In this document: piece after piece, positions 44,804 through 53,404 of the stretch | Layout: the number at the start of each line of letters is the position of its first letter | How positions within the stretch are numbered: the stretch's first letter is position 1 | Assembly: GCA_963721345.1 (NCBI GenBank) | Contig: CAVRIT010000001.1 | Location: 1,736,001 to 1,800,000 of the forward strand | From: JACDAN01 sp963721345 | GTDB taxonomy: Bacteria; Actinomycetota; Thermoleophilia; Gaiellales; Gaiellaceae | Direction of reading: 5' to 3' | Length of the DNA: 64,000 nt | Notes under the pieces: generated by a model | What the model was told of the DNA's origin: nothing | What the model saw: only the letters and a program-made list of their open reading frames with translations | The model's database searches: none | Position numbers and translations under genes: made by a program

Positions 44804-45861
44804 GCCTTCGCCCTCGTGGCGCCGACGCGGCGGACGAACGCCTCCCCGGCGGACACACGCCACAGCGCCGCGAGCGCCGCCGCCGCGGCCCGGCCGCGGC
44901 GTGTGGCCGGGACGGCGACGGTCTCGAGCCGGGGGTCCTGCGTAGGGAAGCGGTACTTGTAGCCCTCGTCGCCCCCGAGGAAGCGGTACTCGGCAACTCC
45001 GGCGTCGACCGCCCTGCGGATCGTCTCGAGCTCCAGGAGCGTTCCGACGGAGTGGCGATCCCATGCCGGGTCGCGCCCCGCCTGGTAGGCGTAGTACGCG
45101 TCGTCGAACACAAAGCCATGCTCGAACGAGACGGGCTCGCCGTCGGCCTCGAGGAACAGCAGGCGCAGCCAGCCACGCTTGAGCGCCACGGCAGCGAATT
45201 CCCGCTGGAACCGCTCGTGCTCGTCGCAGTAGTTGCATCGTCCGTGCTCGCCGAAGCGCGCACCGTGAAGGCGAAACGCGGTGTCAAGATCGTCTTCGAG
45301 CGTCGCCGGGGCGGCGTACCGGTACTCGACCTCGTGCTCCCGCTCGAGCCGGTTCCGTCGGTTGCGCGCGCTCTTCCGTAAGCGCGGGCTGAGCAGGCGC
45401 AAGAACGCCGGCCAGGAGTCCGGGAGCTGGAGGATCGGGTAGCCCGTCCTGCGGACGACGCGGCCTCCGAGTGCACGGCCCCAGTCACGGGCGCCGGCGA
45501 CCCAGTCGCCCACGAAGACGTCGTGCGGCTCGGCAGCGAGTGCGAGCCGGAGCGCCTCTTCGGCCGTCGCGGCGTCGCTGTCCCGACAGATGGGGCCGAG
45601 CCGATCGCCGTGGCCGTGGCCGAGCAGACGCAGGATGCGAAGCGGCCGCCGCGACCAGAGGAAGAGCGGGACGATCGCGGCCGTTTCGCCGCCAGCGTTC
45701 CGGTAGACGGCGACCCGTGCGGTACGGCCGCGGCCGTAGTGTCGCCACCACAGCTCGTTCCACTCCCACGTGCCAAAGACGTTCCCGCCGCCGGAGGCGA
45801 GCCGCTCCCAATCGTCCCTCAGCCCTTGGACGTCCTCCACGAACGCGACCTGCGGCCGCAC
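44800..45861 (-). CDS. FemAB/GNAT-like acyltransferase (Acetyltransf_6), paralogue C
   Basis: 353 residues. Same architecture as the other two: NVFGTWEWNELWWRHYG, then ARVAVYRNAGGETAAIVPL, the basic RLRKSARNRRNRLERE segment, and VSFEHGFVFDDAYYAYQAG with GTLLELETIRRAV in the second lobe. More divergent than the first two from each other. It ends convergently with the flippase (overlap 4 bp). Probably the third modifying acyltransferase of this glycan cluster; substrates unknown. Confidence 0.75.
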   Translation of the reverse strand: MRPQVAFVEDVQGLRDDWERLASGGGNVFGTWEWNELWWRHYGRGRTARVAVYRNAGGETAAIVPLFLWSRRPLRILRLLGHGHGDRLGPICRDSDAATAEEALRLALAAEPHDVFVGDWVAGARDWGRALGGRVVRRTGYPILQLPDSWPAFLRLLSPRLRKSARNRRNRLEREHEVEYRYAAPATLEDDLDTAFRLHGARFGEHGRCNYCDEHERFQREFAAVALKRGWLRLLFLEADGEPVSFEHGFVFDDAYYAYQAGRDPAWDRHSVGTLLELETIRRAVDAGVAEYRFLGGDEGYKYRFPTQDPRLETVAVPATRRGRAAAAALAALWRVSAGEAFVRRVGATRAKA

Positions 45862-45876
45862 GGCGGGACCGAGGGC

Positions 45877-46509
45877 CTACAGCCAGGCGGCGATCAGCAC
45901 GGCGACCGCGACGATCCCCGCCACACCGACGACGACGAAGTTCGCGGCCAGCGCGAGTGGGACGAAACGCGAGTTGTCGCGTCTCGGCGCTGGGGAGGCG
46001 GTCAGCTCCGCAGTCAAACCCTCGGCACCCGGGGTCTGGATCGGGCCGGACGGCGCCGCCGAGCCTGTCGCTCCCGGCCGGCTTCGCCAGATGACGGCAC
46101 CCGCCAGGACGTCCGTGATGAACTGGTTGAGGCTGACGCCTTCGCGCTCCGACGCCCGTGTCAGCTCGGCGTGGAGCGTCCGCGGCATGCGCAGGAGCAG
46201 GCGGCCACTGTGACTGGCGGCTGACCGCGGTTCGGGTATCTCCCGACCGTCCTCGACGGCCGCCTCGAGCCAGGCCGCCATCGCCGCGCGCGCCCCGGCC
46301 AGCGCTTCCTCGGGCGTCCGGCCTCGCCCCGTGCCTTCCGGTAGCTCGTCGACGGAGGCCGTCCACGGCTTCGCCGTGTCGTCCGCGTCGCGCACGACCG
46401 TCAGGTGGTACGGCAGGGCGGCGTAGTACTCGAGCGAGTGCTCGGCGCGGCGCTGCGTGCTGCTCACCGGCGCCACGGCCACGTCGGGAAGGCGAAGTGG
46501 CTCACCCAT
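45877..46509 (-). CDS. HicB-like antitoxin-type protein with C-terminal membrane helix
   Basis: 210 residues. The N-terminal HicB-like domain (YYAALPYHLTVVRDADD, then WTASVDELPEGTGRGRTPEEAL, then AWLEAAVEDGREIPEP) is followed by a ribbon-helix-helix segment (SGRLLLRMPRTLHAELTRA, SLNQFITDVLAGAV) as in HicB antitoxins. A linker then leads to a clear transmembrane helix at residues 186-208 (LALAANFVVVGVAGIVAVAVL). No hicA toxin is next to it; the neighbours are an acyltransferase and a sigma factor. A membrane-tethered DNA-binding role is possible but inferred. Confidence 0.65.
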   Translation of the reverse strand: MGEPLRLPDVAVAPVSSTQRRAEHSLEYYAALPYHLTVVRDADDTAKPWTASVDELPEGTGRGRTPEEALAGARAAMAAWLEAAVEDGREIPEPRSAASHSGRLLLRMPRTLHAELTRASEREGVSLNQFITDVLAGAVIWRSRPGATGSAAPSGPIQTPGAEGLTAELTASPAPRRDNSRFVPLALAANFVVVGVAGIVAVAVLIAAWL

Positions 46510-46548
46510 TGATTGTAGGCACGAAAAAGCCGAGCAAGTCAGCCAATT

Positions 46549-47229
46549 TCAGGCTCCCGGCGCGAGCTCGGCATGCAGCTTCGCGAGCGCGCGCCGCGTC
46601 AGTCGCGAAACGTGGATCTGCGAGACGCCGATCTCTCTCCCGATCTGCCACTGGCTCAGGCCGTCGAAGAACCCGAGTCTGAGCACCCGCCGCTCCCGCT
46701 CATCGAGCACGTGAAAGCTTCGGGTGAGGGAGGCGCGATCCTCGCCGAGCTCGTAGCCGGGCTCGACGAGGCTCTCGCCTTCGAGCGCGCCGACGTCGGA
46801 GTCGGTGACCTCGGCTACCCGAGCCCTCAGGGTCGGATCGAGCTCAAGGAGCCGCCGGGGAATCCTGACGGGCCAGGCTCGGTCGCGCAGATGGTGCTTG
46901 ATCTCGCCCTCGATCGTAGGGATTGCGAAGGATGCGAGGTCGACACCACGGTCGAGCTCGAAGCGGTCGATGGCCTTGATCAGTCCGATCGAGCCGATTT
47001 GAACCAGATCGTCCAGTGGCTCGCCGCGGCCGACGTGACGCGAGGCGATCTTGCGGACGAGCGGCAGGTACTGGCGCGTGAGGCGGTCACGCGCGCCCAG
47101 ATCACCGTATCGGTGGTAGCGCCGTAGGAGCTCGCGTGCCACGGCGCGTCGCCTGAGAAGAAGAGAGCGCCCGCGCTGCGGCTGACCGGACGCTCTCATC
47201 TCTGTCCCGATTTCTGCTGCGACTGACAT
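46549..47229 (-). CDS. RNA polymerase sigma factor, SigB/SigF/SigG-like, short region 3
   Basis: 226 residues. Region 2 is intact (YLPLVRKIASRHVGRGEPLD, then DLVQIGSIGLIKAIDRFE, then FASFAIPTIEGEIKHHLRD-type with ASFAIPTIEGEIKHHL). WPVRIPRRLLEL ends region 2/3. The usual ELGREPTVxEIA-type helices of region 3 are absent or reduced. Region 4 follows (ASLTRSFHVLDERERRVLRL, GLSQWQIGREIGVSQIHVSR). Stress/envelope sigma factors of this class are controlled by anti-sigma partner switching, but no partner gene is adjacent. It is close to the surface-protein genes; a regulatory link is speculative. Confidence 0.85.
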   Translation of the reverse strand: MSVAAEIGTEMRASGQPQRGRSLLLRRRAVARELLRRYHRYGDLGARDRLTRQYLPLVRKIASRHVGRGEPLDDLVQIGSIGLIKAIDRFELDRGVDLASFAIPTIEGEIKHHLRDRAWPVRIPRRLLELDPTLRARVAEVTDSDVGALEGESLVEPGYELGEDRASLTRSFHVLDERERRVLRLGFFDGLSQWQIGREIGVSQIHVSRLTRRALAKLHAELAPGA

Positions 47230-47599
47230 TCCTCTCTCCCCTGCCGCAGCTCGGGATAGCCCGTAAACGAATGAACAACAATAACGGATGAATTTCGAGA
47301 GTCAAGGGTGAATTTCAGGTTTCGTCTTAACTCACAGGGGCATCTTTCTATTGATGTTCCTTTTGCGAGCATGAATTGGGCGCGGCACCCTCAATCCGGC
47401 TTGATAAGCGGTGATATCACGGGTAGCACTACGGCGGTATCAGCCGATATCGTCCGACAGATCATGCCGTCTATCTATCCACAGAAATGCCGTCGTATCT
47501 CGGACCGAAAGTAGTATCAGCGGCGTGGCAGGCATTGACACCGGCCGGTCAATGGTGGTACGACCCCGGGTGAGAGCAACGCGGGAGGGACGCTCCGCT
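47230..47599. other. AT-richer intergenic region without a recognisable gene
   Basis: 370 bp between the divergent sigma-factor and proline-rich protein genes. It is visibly less GC-rich than its surroundings (for example AATGAACAACAATAACGGAT near 47272), so it probably holds the promoters of both genes. The small frames across it (one reads MNFRFRLNSQ) show no protein character. The only ordered element I see is the palindrome at 47411-47420. Confidence 0.5.
47411..47420. promoter_or_regulatory. Palindrome GTGATATCAC, candidate operator
   Basis: Perfect 10-bp palindrome in the intergenic region, about 180 bp from either gene start. A related half (GTATCAGCCGATATCGTC at about 47437-47454) follows with partial dyad symmetry. 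Possible binding site of a regulator for the sigma factor or the surface-protein gene. Assignment by symmetry only. Confidence 0.3.
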
Positions 47600-48145
47600 A
47601 TGGAGTGCGATCGGTCGGCGCTGCGGCGGACATCGGCGGTTCTGCTCGTCGCGTGCGCGGCCATGCTGTCTTCCCCGGGCCTCGCCGCCGCGCAGCCGAA
47701 GCCGGATCCTGGGCCGCCGCCGCCGCCGCAGCCGAAGCCGGAGTCCCCAGGGAAGACGACCCCCGCGCCGGCGCCTCCTCCTCCGACACCGCCAGCACAG
47801 CCACAGGCACGCGTCCAGCCGTCCCCGTCGCCGGCTCCGACGTCGCCCGCCATCGTCCGGGTGCCGGTAGTGGTCGCGCCTACCCCGGCGGCATCGCCCC
47901 CGGCGCAGTCCGGGCGCGCGCCACAACGCACGCAGCCGAAGCGCGTGCAGACGACGAAGCAGGCCCGGCGGCGCGCGGCGGCGGCCCCCGCGGTAGCGCG
48001 CAAAGCAGCGAAGCGCATCGCCGCGTCGCCGGCAAAGGCCTCCTCGCCCGACATGACGCTCGTCGCGGCCGGGCTCGCCCTGGTCGTGCTCGTTCTGGCG
48101 GAGACGGGCTTCCTGGCCCTCTCGACCAGGCTCCTGGCCGGTTAG
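47600..48145 (+). CDS. Proline-rich secreted protein with C-terminal membrane anchor
   Basis: 181 residues from an ATG preceded by GGGAGGG. Signal peptide (RRTSAVLLVACAAMLSSPGLAAAQ). The following 60 residues are Pro/Ala/Lys-rich (PKPDPGPPPPPQPKPE and similar), then a basic Ala/Arg/Lys stretch (QARRRAAAAPAVARKAAKRI), and a C-terminal membrane helix (MTLVAAGLALVVLVLAETGF). It resembles cell-wall-spanning stalk proteins. Composition, not homology, supports this. It converges on the giant repeat-protein gene with a 4-bp overlap. Confidence 0.6.
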   Translation: MECDRSALRRTSAVLLVACAAMLSSPGLAAAQPKPDPGPPPPPQPKPESPGKTTPAPAPPPPTPPAQPQARVQPSPSPAPTSPAIVRVPVVVAPTPAASPPAQSGRAPQRTQPKRVQTTKQARRRAAAAPAVARKAAKRIAASPAKASSPDMTLVAAGLALVVLVLAETGFLALSTRLLAG

Positions 48146-51100
48146 CGCACCACGACGAACGTACTGGAGCCGACAGGCGGGCCGAAGCGCTTCTCGGACG
48201 GTCGCCCGAGGCCCGGCCAGACGAACCAGCGGTAGCGACCCGGCGTGAGCCGGTGGCGGCGGCCCGCATACGTCCACGTACGTCGGAGCTGGAGAGACTC
48301 GCGCCGCGGCCAGACGCTGAGGATGCGGCCCCGGCGCCAGAGCTGGACGTTGTAGTACGTGGCGCCCGGGACGGCTTTCCACCCGAGCCGCGGCGGAGCC
48401 GAGACCTTCGCGCCGGCCGCGGGCGCATACAGCGGCGCGTTCGGCGTCGCCGTTGCGCCAGCGGTGGCCGCGTTTCCGGCCTCGTCGAACCCGGCGAGCG
48501 TGTAGCGGTACGCGCGGCGATTCTCGAGCCCCGTGTCCCTGAACCCCGTCTCCTTGCCGCGGTAGACGACGAGCCCCGATCGCCGGAGCTCGAAGAGCAC
48601 GGCGTCCGGCGGGGCGGTCCAGTCGAGCGCGACCGCGCGGTTCTCCGCCTTCGCCGACAGGCCGCTCAGCGCGGGCGCCGTCGCGTCGTAGCGGAGCGCA
48701 AACAGCGCGGACGTACTCGCGTTTCCGGCGAGATCGCGGCACGACCCGTCAAGGGACGCCGCCGCCGCGTCAGGCCCCGCGTAGCCGGCGCGCGTGCAGC
48801 TCTCGATGCCCGACGTCGCGTCCGAGCCCGCGAAGCTGACCTCGAGCGGGCGGTTGTACCAACCGTTCGCGTCGGCGGGGCGGTCAGGCGTGACGCCGGT
48901 GATCTGCGGCGGGGTGGAGTCGAACTGCACCGCGAGCGACCCGAGACCCGCGTTTCCCGCGTGGTCGATGCAAAGGCCGCCGACGTGGGCGGACGAGCTG
49001 TCCGGCCCGTCGTAGCTCTCCGGGCCCTGGCACGACTCGACACCTGAGACCGCGTCGTCGGCCGCGAACGCGACTGAGACCGCTGTGCGGTACCACCCGT
49101 TGGCATCCGGCTCCCGGCTCCGCACGGCGCGCGTCTCCGGCGGCGTAGCGTCGTAGCGGAGCGCGAACGAGCTCGAGCCGACATTGCCGGCGGTGTCGAA
49201 ACAGGAGCCCAACACGACGCCCGACGCGGTGTCCGGGCCCGAATAGGTGGCCGCCGGACACGATTCCAGGCCCGACGTCCCGTCCGCACCCCGGACGGCG
49301 AACGGAACGGGCCGGTGGTACCAACCAGCTCGGTCCGGCGGCCTCGCTGGAATTGCTTCGGTCACCTGCGGCGCCGTCGCGTCGTACCTGAAGCCGAACG
49401 CGGCCGACGAGCTCGCGTTGCCGGCCCGGTCGAGGCATGCGCCGGTGAGCGTCGTCCCCGTCGTGTCGGGACCGGCGTACTCGGTCGCAGCCGAGCAGGA
49501 GTCCACTCCGGAGGTGGCGTCGGCGCCCGCGAAGCTCACCCCCAGCGGCGCTCGGTACCAGCCGTTGCGATCCGGCGGCCGGGCGGACGGCGTCGCTTCG
49601 GGCGGCGTCGCGTCGTAGCGGACCGGAATGGACGCGAGCGCGCTGTTGCCCGCGCTGTCCCTGCAGGTACCGGTGACGAGGGCCAGTGTCGTGTCCGGCC
49701 CGGAGTACTCCTGCGGCGCGGCGCAGGAAGCGACACCCGAGACCGGGTCGGCGCCCGCGAACCCGACGGTGACCGCGGCGTTGTGCCAGCCGTTTGCATT
49801 CGGGTCCTGCGAGGGTGTCGCCGTGGCCTGCGGCGCCGTGGCGTCGTACTTGAACTCGAAGGAGCCCGAGCCGGCGTTTCCGGCCCGGTCGAGGCAGCCA
49901 CCGGTCACCGCCGCCGCCGCCAAGTCGGGGCCGGCGTAGGTCGCCGGCGCATCGCATGCACCGACGCCGGAGACGGGGTCGGCCGCCGCGAAGCTCACCG
50001 CGAACGGGTGGTTGTACCAGCCGTTCTCGTCCGCGTCACGCCCCGGGTTCGCGGTCACCTGGGGAGCCGTCGAGTCGTACTTGACGACCAGTGAGGCGAA
50101 GCCGGCGTTGCCGGCGCGGTCACGACAGGAGCCCCCCACCGTCGCCCCTGCGCTGTCCGGTCCCACGAAGTCCTTCGCGGCGTCGCAATCCTGGATCCCT
50201 GCAGTCGCGTCTGTGCCCGCGAACGAGATCGCGAGCGGCGCGTTGTGCCAGCCCTCCGCGTTCGGTGGGCGGGACGGCACGGCGGCGGCCTGCGGCGCGG
50301 TGCCGTCGTAGTTCAGCTCGAGCGCCGCGCCGCCCATGTTCCCGGCCTTGTCGCGGCACGCGCCCGCCACCGCGGCGGACGCGCTGTCCGGTCCGGAGTA
50401 GCTCTTGGCCGGATCGCAGCTCAGAACGCCTGCGGTCGCGTCCGTCGCGGTGAAGACGACCGAGAGCGCATGGTTGTACCAGCCGGGCGCGTCGGGGGCG
50501 CGAGACGGCGCCGCGCTCGTCTGCGGCGCGGTCGCGTCGTAGGAGAACCCGAACGACGCGGGCCCGACGTTGCCCGCCCGGTCCGTACAGGAGCCGTTCA
50601 CCATCGCCGCCGCGTCGTCCGGGCCGGAGTAGCTCTCGACCTCGTCGCAGCGCTCGACCGCCGACATCTCGTCCGTCCCCGAGTACGCCACCGTGAGCGG
50701 GGCGGTGTACCACCCGCTGCCGTTCGGCGCCCGGGACGGCGTCGCGGCAGCCGCGGGCGCCGTCGCGTCGTACTTCAAGGTGTACGAGGCGAGCGCGCCG
50801 TTCCCCGCCTTATCCACGCATGTGCCGCTCACCACCGCGGCAAGGCCGTCCGGACCGGCGTACGTCTTCGTCGCGGGACAGCTGTCGAGCCCCGACAAGG
50901 AATCGCCGCCGGAGAAGCTCACGCCGAGGGGGGCGTTGTACCAGCCGTTCGCGTTGGGCTGGCGCGACGGCGTCGCGCCAGCCTGGGGTGCCGTCGCGTC
51001 GTACCTGATCGGCGCCGAAGCAAGTGCTCCGTTCCCCGCCTTGTCGAAGCAGGTGCCGCTGACCGCGGCAGCGCCGTCGTCAGGCCCCGAGTACGTGCGT

Positions 51101-53394
51101 TCGGCTGGGCACGAGTCGAGCCCCGAGGTGGCGTCGGTCGCGGCGAACGCGATCGACAGAGGCGCGTTGTACCACCCGTTCGCGTTCGGCTGGCGCGAAC
51201 GCGTCGCGGTCGCGACGGGCGCCGTCGCGTCGTACCTGAGCGGCAGTGAGGTCGGCGTTCCGTTTCCGGCCTTGTCGAAGCACGTGCCGCCGACCGAGGC
51301 GGCGTCGTCGTCAGGCCCCGAGTACGTGCGCTCCGCGGGACAGGAGTCGACTCCCGAGGTGGCGTCCGTCGCGCCGAAGGCGACGGTAAGCGGGGCGTTG
51401 TACCAGCCGTTTCCGTTCGCCTGCCGGGACGGCGTCGCCGTCGCCTGCGGCGCGGTCGCGTCGTAGCGAACGGGCAGCGCGTCCGTCTGCGCGTTGCCGG
51501 CCTTGTCCCGGCACGCGCCCGCGACGGAGCCCGAGGAAGTGTCGGGGCCGGAGAACCCCTTGGCGGCATCGCAGGAGTCAACTCCGGACGTCGCGTCGGT
51601 GGCAGCGAAGGAAACGCTGAGCGCCGCGTTGTACCAGCCGTTTGCGTTCGGTTGCCGCGACGCGGTCGCGGTCGTCTGCGGCGCCGTGGCGTCGAAGTTC
51701 AGCGTGACCGAGGCCGCACCGGTGTTCCCCGCCTTGTCGAGACAGGTGCCGCCGACGGACGCCGAGAGGCGGTCGGGCCCGGCGTACGTCTTCTGGGCGT
51801 CGCAGGAGTCGAGCCCGGAGAGCCCGTCCGTCCCGGCGAAGGCGACGGTGAGCGGCGCGTTGTACCAGCCCTGGGCGTTCGGCTGGCGCGACGGCGTGGC
51901 GGTGGCCTGCGGCGCAGTTGCGTCGAACTTGAACGCGTACGAGGTCGTCGCGCTCTGGTTTCCCGCGCGATCGCGGCACGTCCCGGTCAGGCTCGCGGCA
52001 GGGGCGTCCGGCCCCGTGTAGCTCTTGGCTGCGTCGCACGAATCGATCCCGGCGGTGGCGTCGGTGCCGGAGAAGGCGACGCCGAGTCCGGCGTTGAACC
52101 AGCCGTTTCCATTCGGCTGGCGGGTTGGCGTCGCGGTCGCCAGCGGGGCGGTCGCGTCGTAGCGCAGCGGCAAGGATGCGGGGGCGACGTTGCCGGCGTT
52201 GTCGACGCACGTCCCTGAGACCGCCGCGGCCCCGTCGTCCGGCCCGCCGTACGTCTTCGCTGCGGAGCACGAGGCGGTTCCGGACGTCGCGTCGGCCCCC
52301 GCGAAGGCAACGCCGAGCGGCGCGTTGTACCAGCCCTGGGCGTTCGGCTGGCGCGAGGGCGTCGCGGTCGTCGGAGGCGGCGTCGCGTCGTAGCGCAGCG
52401 CGTACGACCGCGGCGAGACGTTGCCGGCGAGATCTCGGCACGATCCCGAGACGGACGTGGACGCCGCGTCCGGGCCGCCGTAGGTCTTCGGCGGGTCGCA
52501 CGACTCGAGCCCCGACATGGCGTCGGCTCCCGCGAACGTGACTGTCAGCGGCGCGTTGTACCAGCCGTTCACGTCCGCGGCCCGCGAGGCGGCCGCGCTC
52601 GCCTGCGGCGGGGTCTCGTCGTAGCGGAGCGTGACCTGGCTCGCGGCGCTCTCGTTCCCGGCGACGTCCTCGCAGGTGCCGCTGACGGGGACCGACGGGT
52701 CGTCGGGGCCCGCGTACGTCACCTCGGTACAACCCTCGATGCCGGAGACCGCGTCCGAACCTTGGAAGGTGACTGTCAGCGCGTGGTTGTGCCAGCCGTT
52801 CGCGTCGGCGGGGGGGACCTGCGCAGTCGCCTGCGGGGGCGTCTCGTCGTACATGAACGGAACGGAGCCGGCGCCCGTGTTCCCGGCCTGGTCGCGGCAC
52901 GTCCCCGTGAGCGATCCGCCGGCGGTGTCCGGTCCGGCGTAGGACTCGGCCGCAGAGCACGACGCGACGCCGGAAGTTGCGTCGGCCCCGGCGAAACCCG
53001 CGGAGAGCTGGTGGTTGTACCAGCCGTTCTCGTCGGGCGGCCGCGAGGGGCTCGCGGTTACCGAGGGCGCCGTCTTGTCGACCTTGAAGACGCGCGAGAC
53101 GCTCGACTCGCCGCCGTCGCTCTCCGCAGTGCAGCTGAGGCGCGTGCCGGTCGTGTCCGCCGTCAGCGTCCGCGTGTCGCAGCCGGTTGTGGAGAGGATC
53201 ACCGACTCCGGGTCGGTCACCGACCAGTTGACCGTGACATTGCTTCGGTACCAGCCCGCATCGCCGAGCGTCCCGGTGATCACCGGGAGCACGACCGGCG
53301 GCGTCGGGTCTCCCGGGATGTCTGGGAGGCCCGGGGCGCCGGGCGTCAGGAGCAGCGCGACGGCTCCGAGCAGGGGGAGCACAGCGCTTCGCAC
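48142..53394 (-). CDS. Giant secreted repeat protein: 19 tandem Ig-like repeats of about 77 residues plus fibronectin-type C-terminus
   Basis: 1750 residues from a GTG, signal peptide at the N-terminus. Residues 1-105 hold a divergent first unit (AGWYRSNVTVNWSVTDPESV). Residues 106-1569 hold 19 tandem units, each with the pattern D-x-T-x-P, P-x-x-x-GWYNxPLxVxFxGxD, SG, two conserved Cys (SC and GxC) and D-x-AGN, presumably one disulfide per unit. The C-terminus has a fibronectin-like domain (ALDWTAPPDAVLFELRR) and a basic aromatic domain (YYNVQLWRRGR, RYRWFVWPGLG). Likely a long surface or adhesin-like protein. The short paralogue directly upstream has the same N- and C-terminal domains. Confidence 0.8.
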   Translation of the reverse strand: MRSAVLPLLGAVALLLTPGAPGLPDIPGDPTPPVVLPVITGTLGDAGWYRSNVTVNWSVTDPESVILSTTGCDTRTLTADTTGTRLSCTAESDGGESSVSRVFKVDKTAPSVTASPSRPPDENGWYNHQLSAGFAGADATSGVASCSAAESYAGPDTAGGSLTGTCRDQAGNTGAGSVPFMYDETPPQATAQVPPADANGWHNHALTVTFQGSDAVSGIEGCTEVTYAGPDDPSVPVSGTCEDVAGNESAASQVTLRYDETPPQASAAASRAADVNGWYNAPLTVTFAGADAMSGLESCDPPKTYGGPDAASTSVSGSCRDLAGNVSPRSYALRYDATPPPTTATPSRQPNAQGWYNAPLGVAFAGADATSGTASCSAAKTYGGPDDGAAAVSGTCVDNAGNVAPASLPLRYDATAPLATATPTRQPNGNGWFNAGLGVAFSGTDATAGIDSCDAAKSYTGPDAPAASLTGTCRDRAGNQSATTSYAFKFDATAPQATATPSRQPNAQGWYNAPLTVAFAGTDGLSGLDSCDAQKTYAGPDRLSASVGGTCLDKAGNTGAASVTLNFDATAPQTTATASRQPNANGWYNAALSVSFAATDATSGVDSCDAAKGFSGPDTSSGSVAGACRDKAGNAQTDALPVRYDATAPQATATPSRQANGNGWYNAPLTVAFGATDATSGVDSCPAERTYSGPDDDAASVGGTCFDKAGNGTPTSLPLRYDATAPVATATRSRQPNANGWYNAPLSIAFAATDATSGLDSCPAERTYSGPDDGAAAVSGTCFDKAGNGALASAPIRYDATAPQAGATPSRQPNANGWYNAPLGVSFSGGDSLSGLDSCPATKTYAGPDGLAAVVSGTCVDKAGNGALASYTLKYDATAPAAAATPSRAPNGSGWYTAPLTVAYSGTDEMSAVERCDEVESYSGPDDAAAMVNGSCTDRAGNVGPASFGFSYDATAPQTSAAPSRAPDAPGWYNHALSVVFTATDATAGVLSCDPAKSYSGPDSASAAVAGACRDKAGNMGGAALELNYDGTAPQAAAVPSRPPNAEGWHNAPLAISFAGTDATAGIQDCDAAKDFVGPDSAGATVGGSCRDRAGNAGFASLVVKYDSTAPQVTANPGRDADENGWYNHPFAVSFAAADPVSGVGACDAPATYAGPDLAAAAVTGGCLDRAGNAGSGSFEFKYDATAPQATATPSQDPNANGWHNAAVTVGFAGADPVSGVASCAAPQEYSGPDTTLALVTGTCRDSAGNSALASIPVRYDATPPEATPSARPPDRNGWYRAPLGVSFAGADATSGVDSCSAATEYAGPDTTGTTLTGACLDRAGNASSSAAFGFRYDATAPQVTEAIPARPPDRAGWYHRPVPFAVRGADGTSGLESCPAATYSGPDTASGVVLGSCFDTAGNVGSSSFALRYDATPPETRAVRSREPDANGWYRTAVSVAFAADDAVSGVESCQGPESYDGPDSSSAHVGGLCIDHAGNAGLGSLAVQFDSTPPQITGVTPDRPADANGWYNRPLEVSFAGSDATSGIESCTRAGYAGPDAAAASLDGSCRDLAGNASTSALFALRYDATAPALSGLSAKAENRAVALDWTAPPDAVLFELRRSGLVVYRGKETGFRDTGLENRRAYRYTLAGFDEAGNAATAGATATPNAPLYAPAAGAKVSAPPRLGWKAVPGATYYNVQLWRRGRILSVWPRRESLQLRRTWTYAGRRHRLTPGRYRWFVWPGLGRPSEKRFGPPVGSSTFVVVR
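48688..53079 (-). repeat. Tandem 231-bp coding repeats (19 units)
   Basis: Region encoding the 19 repeats. One unit is about 77 codons (231 bp); some units are 1-2 codons longer or shorter. Adjacent central units, such as the ninth and tenth of the protein, are the most similar (both contain PAERTYSGPDD, then GGTCFDKAGNG or SGTCFDKAGNG), as expected from recent duplication or gene conversion. The flanking units are more diverged. Assembly across such repeats is error-prone, so the copy number should be treated as provisional. Confidence 0.75.
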
Positions 53395-53404
53395 CGCGGG
53401 TCTC

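Noticed and set aside
48688..53079. Nucleotide-level CRISPR or satellite repeats
   Set aside because: The 231-bp units are in frame within one long protein and vary mainly at the protein level.
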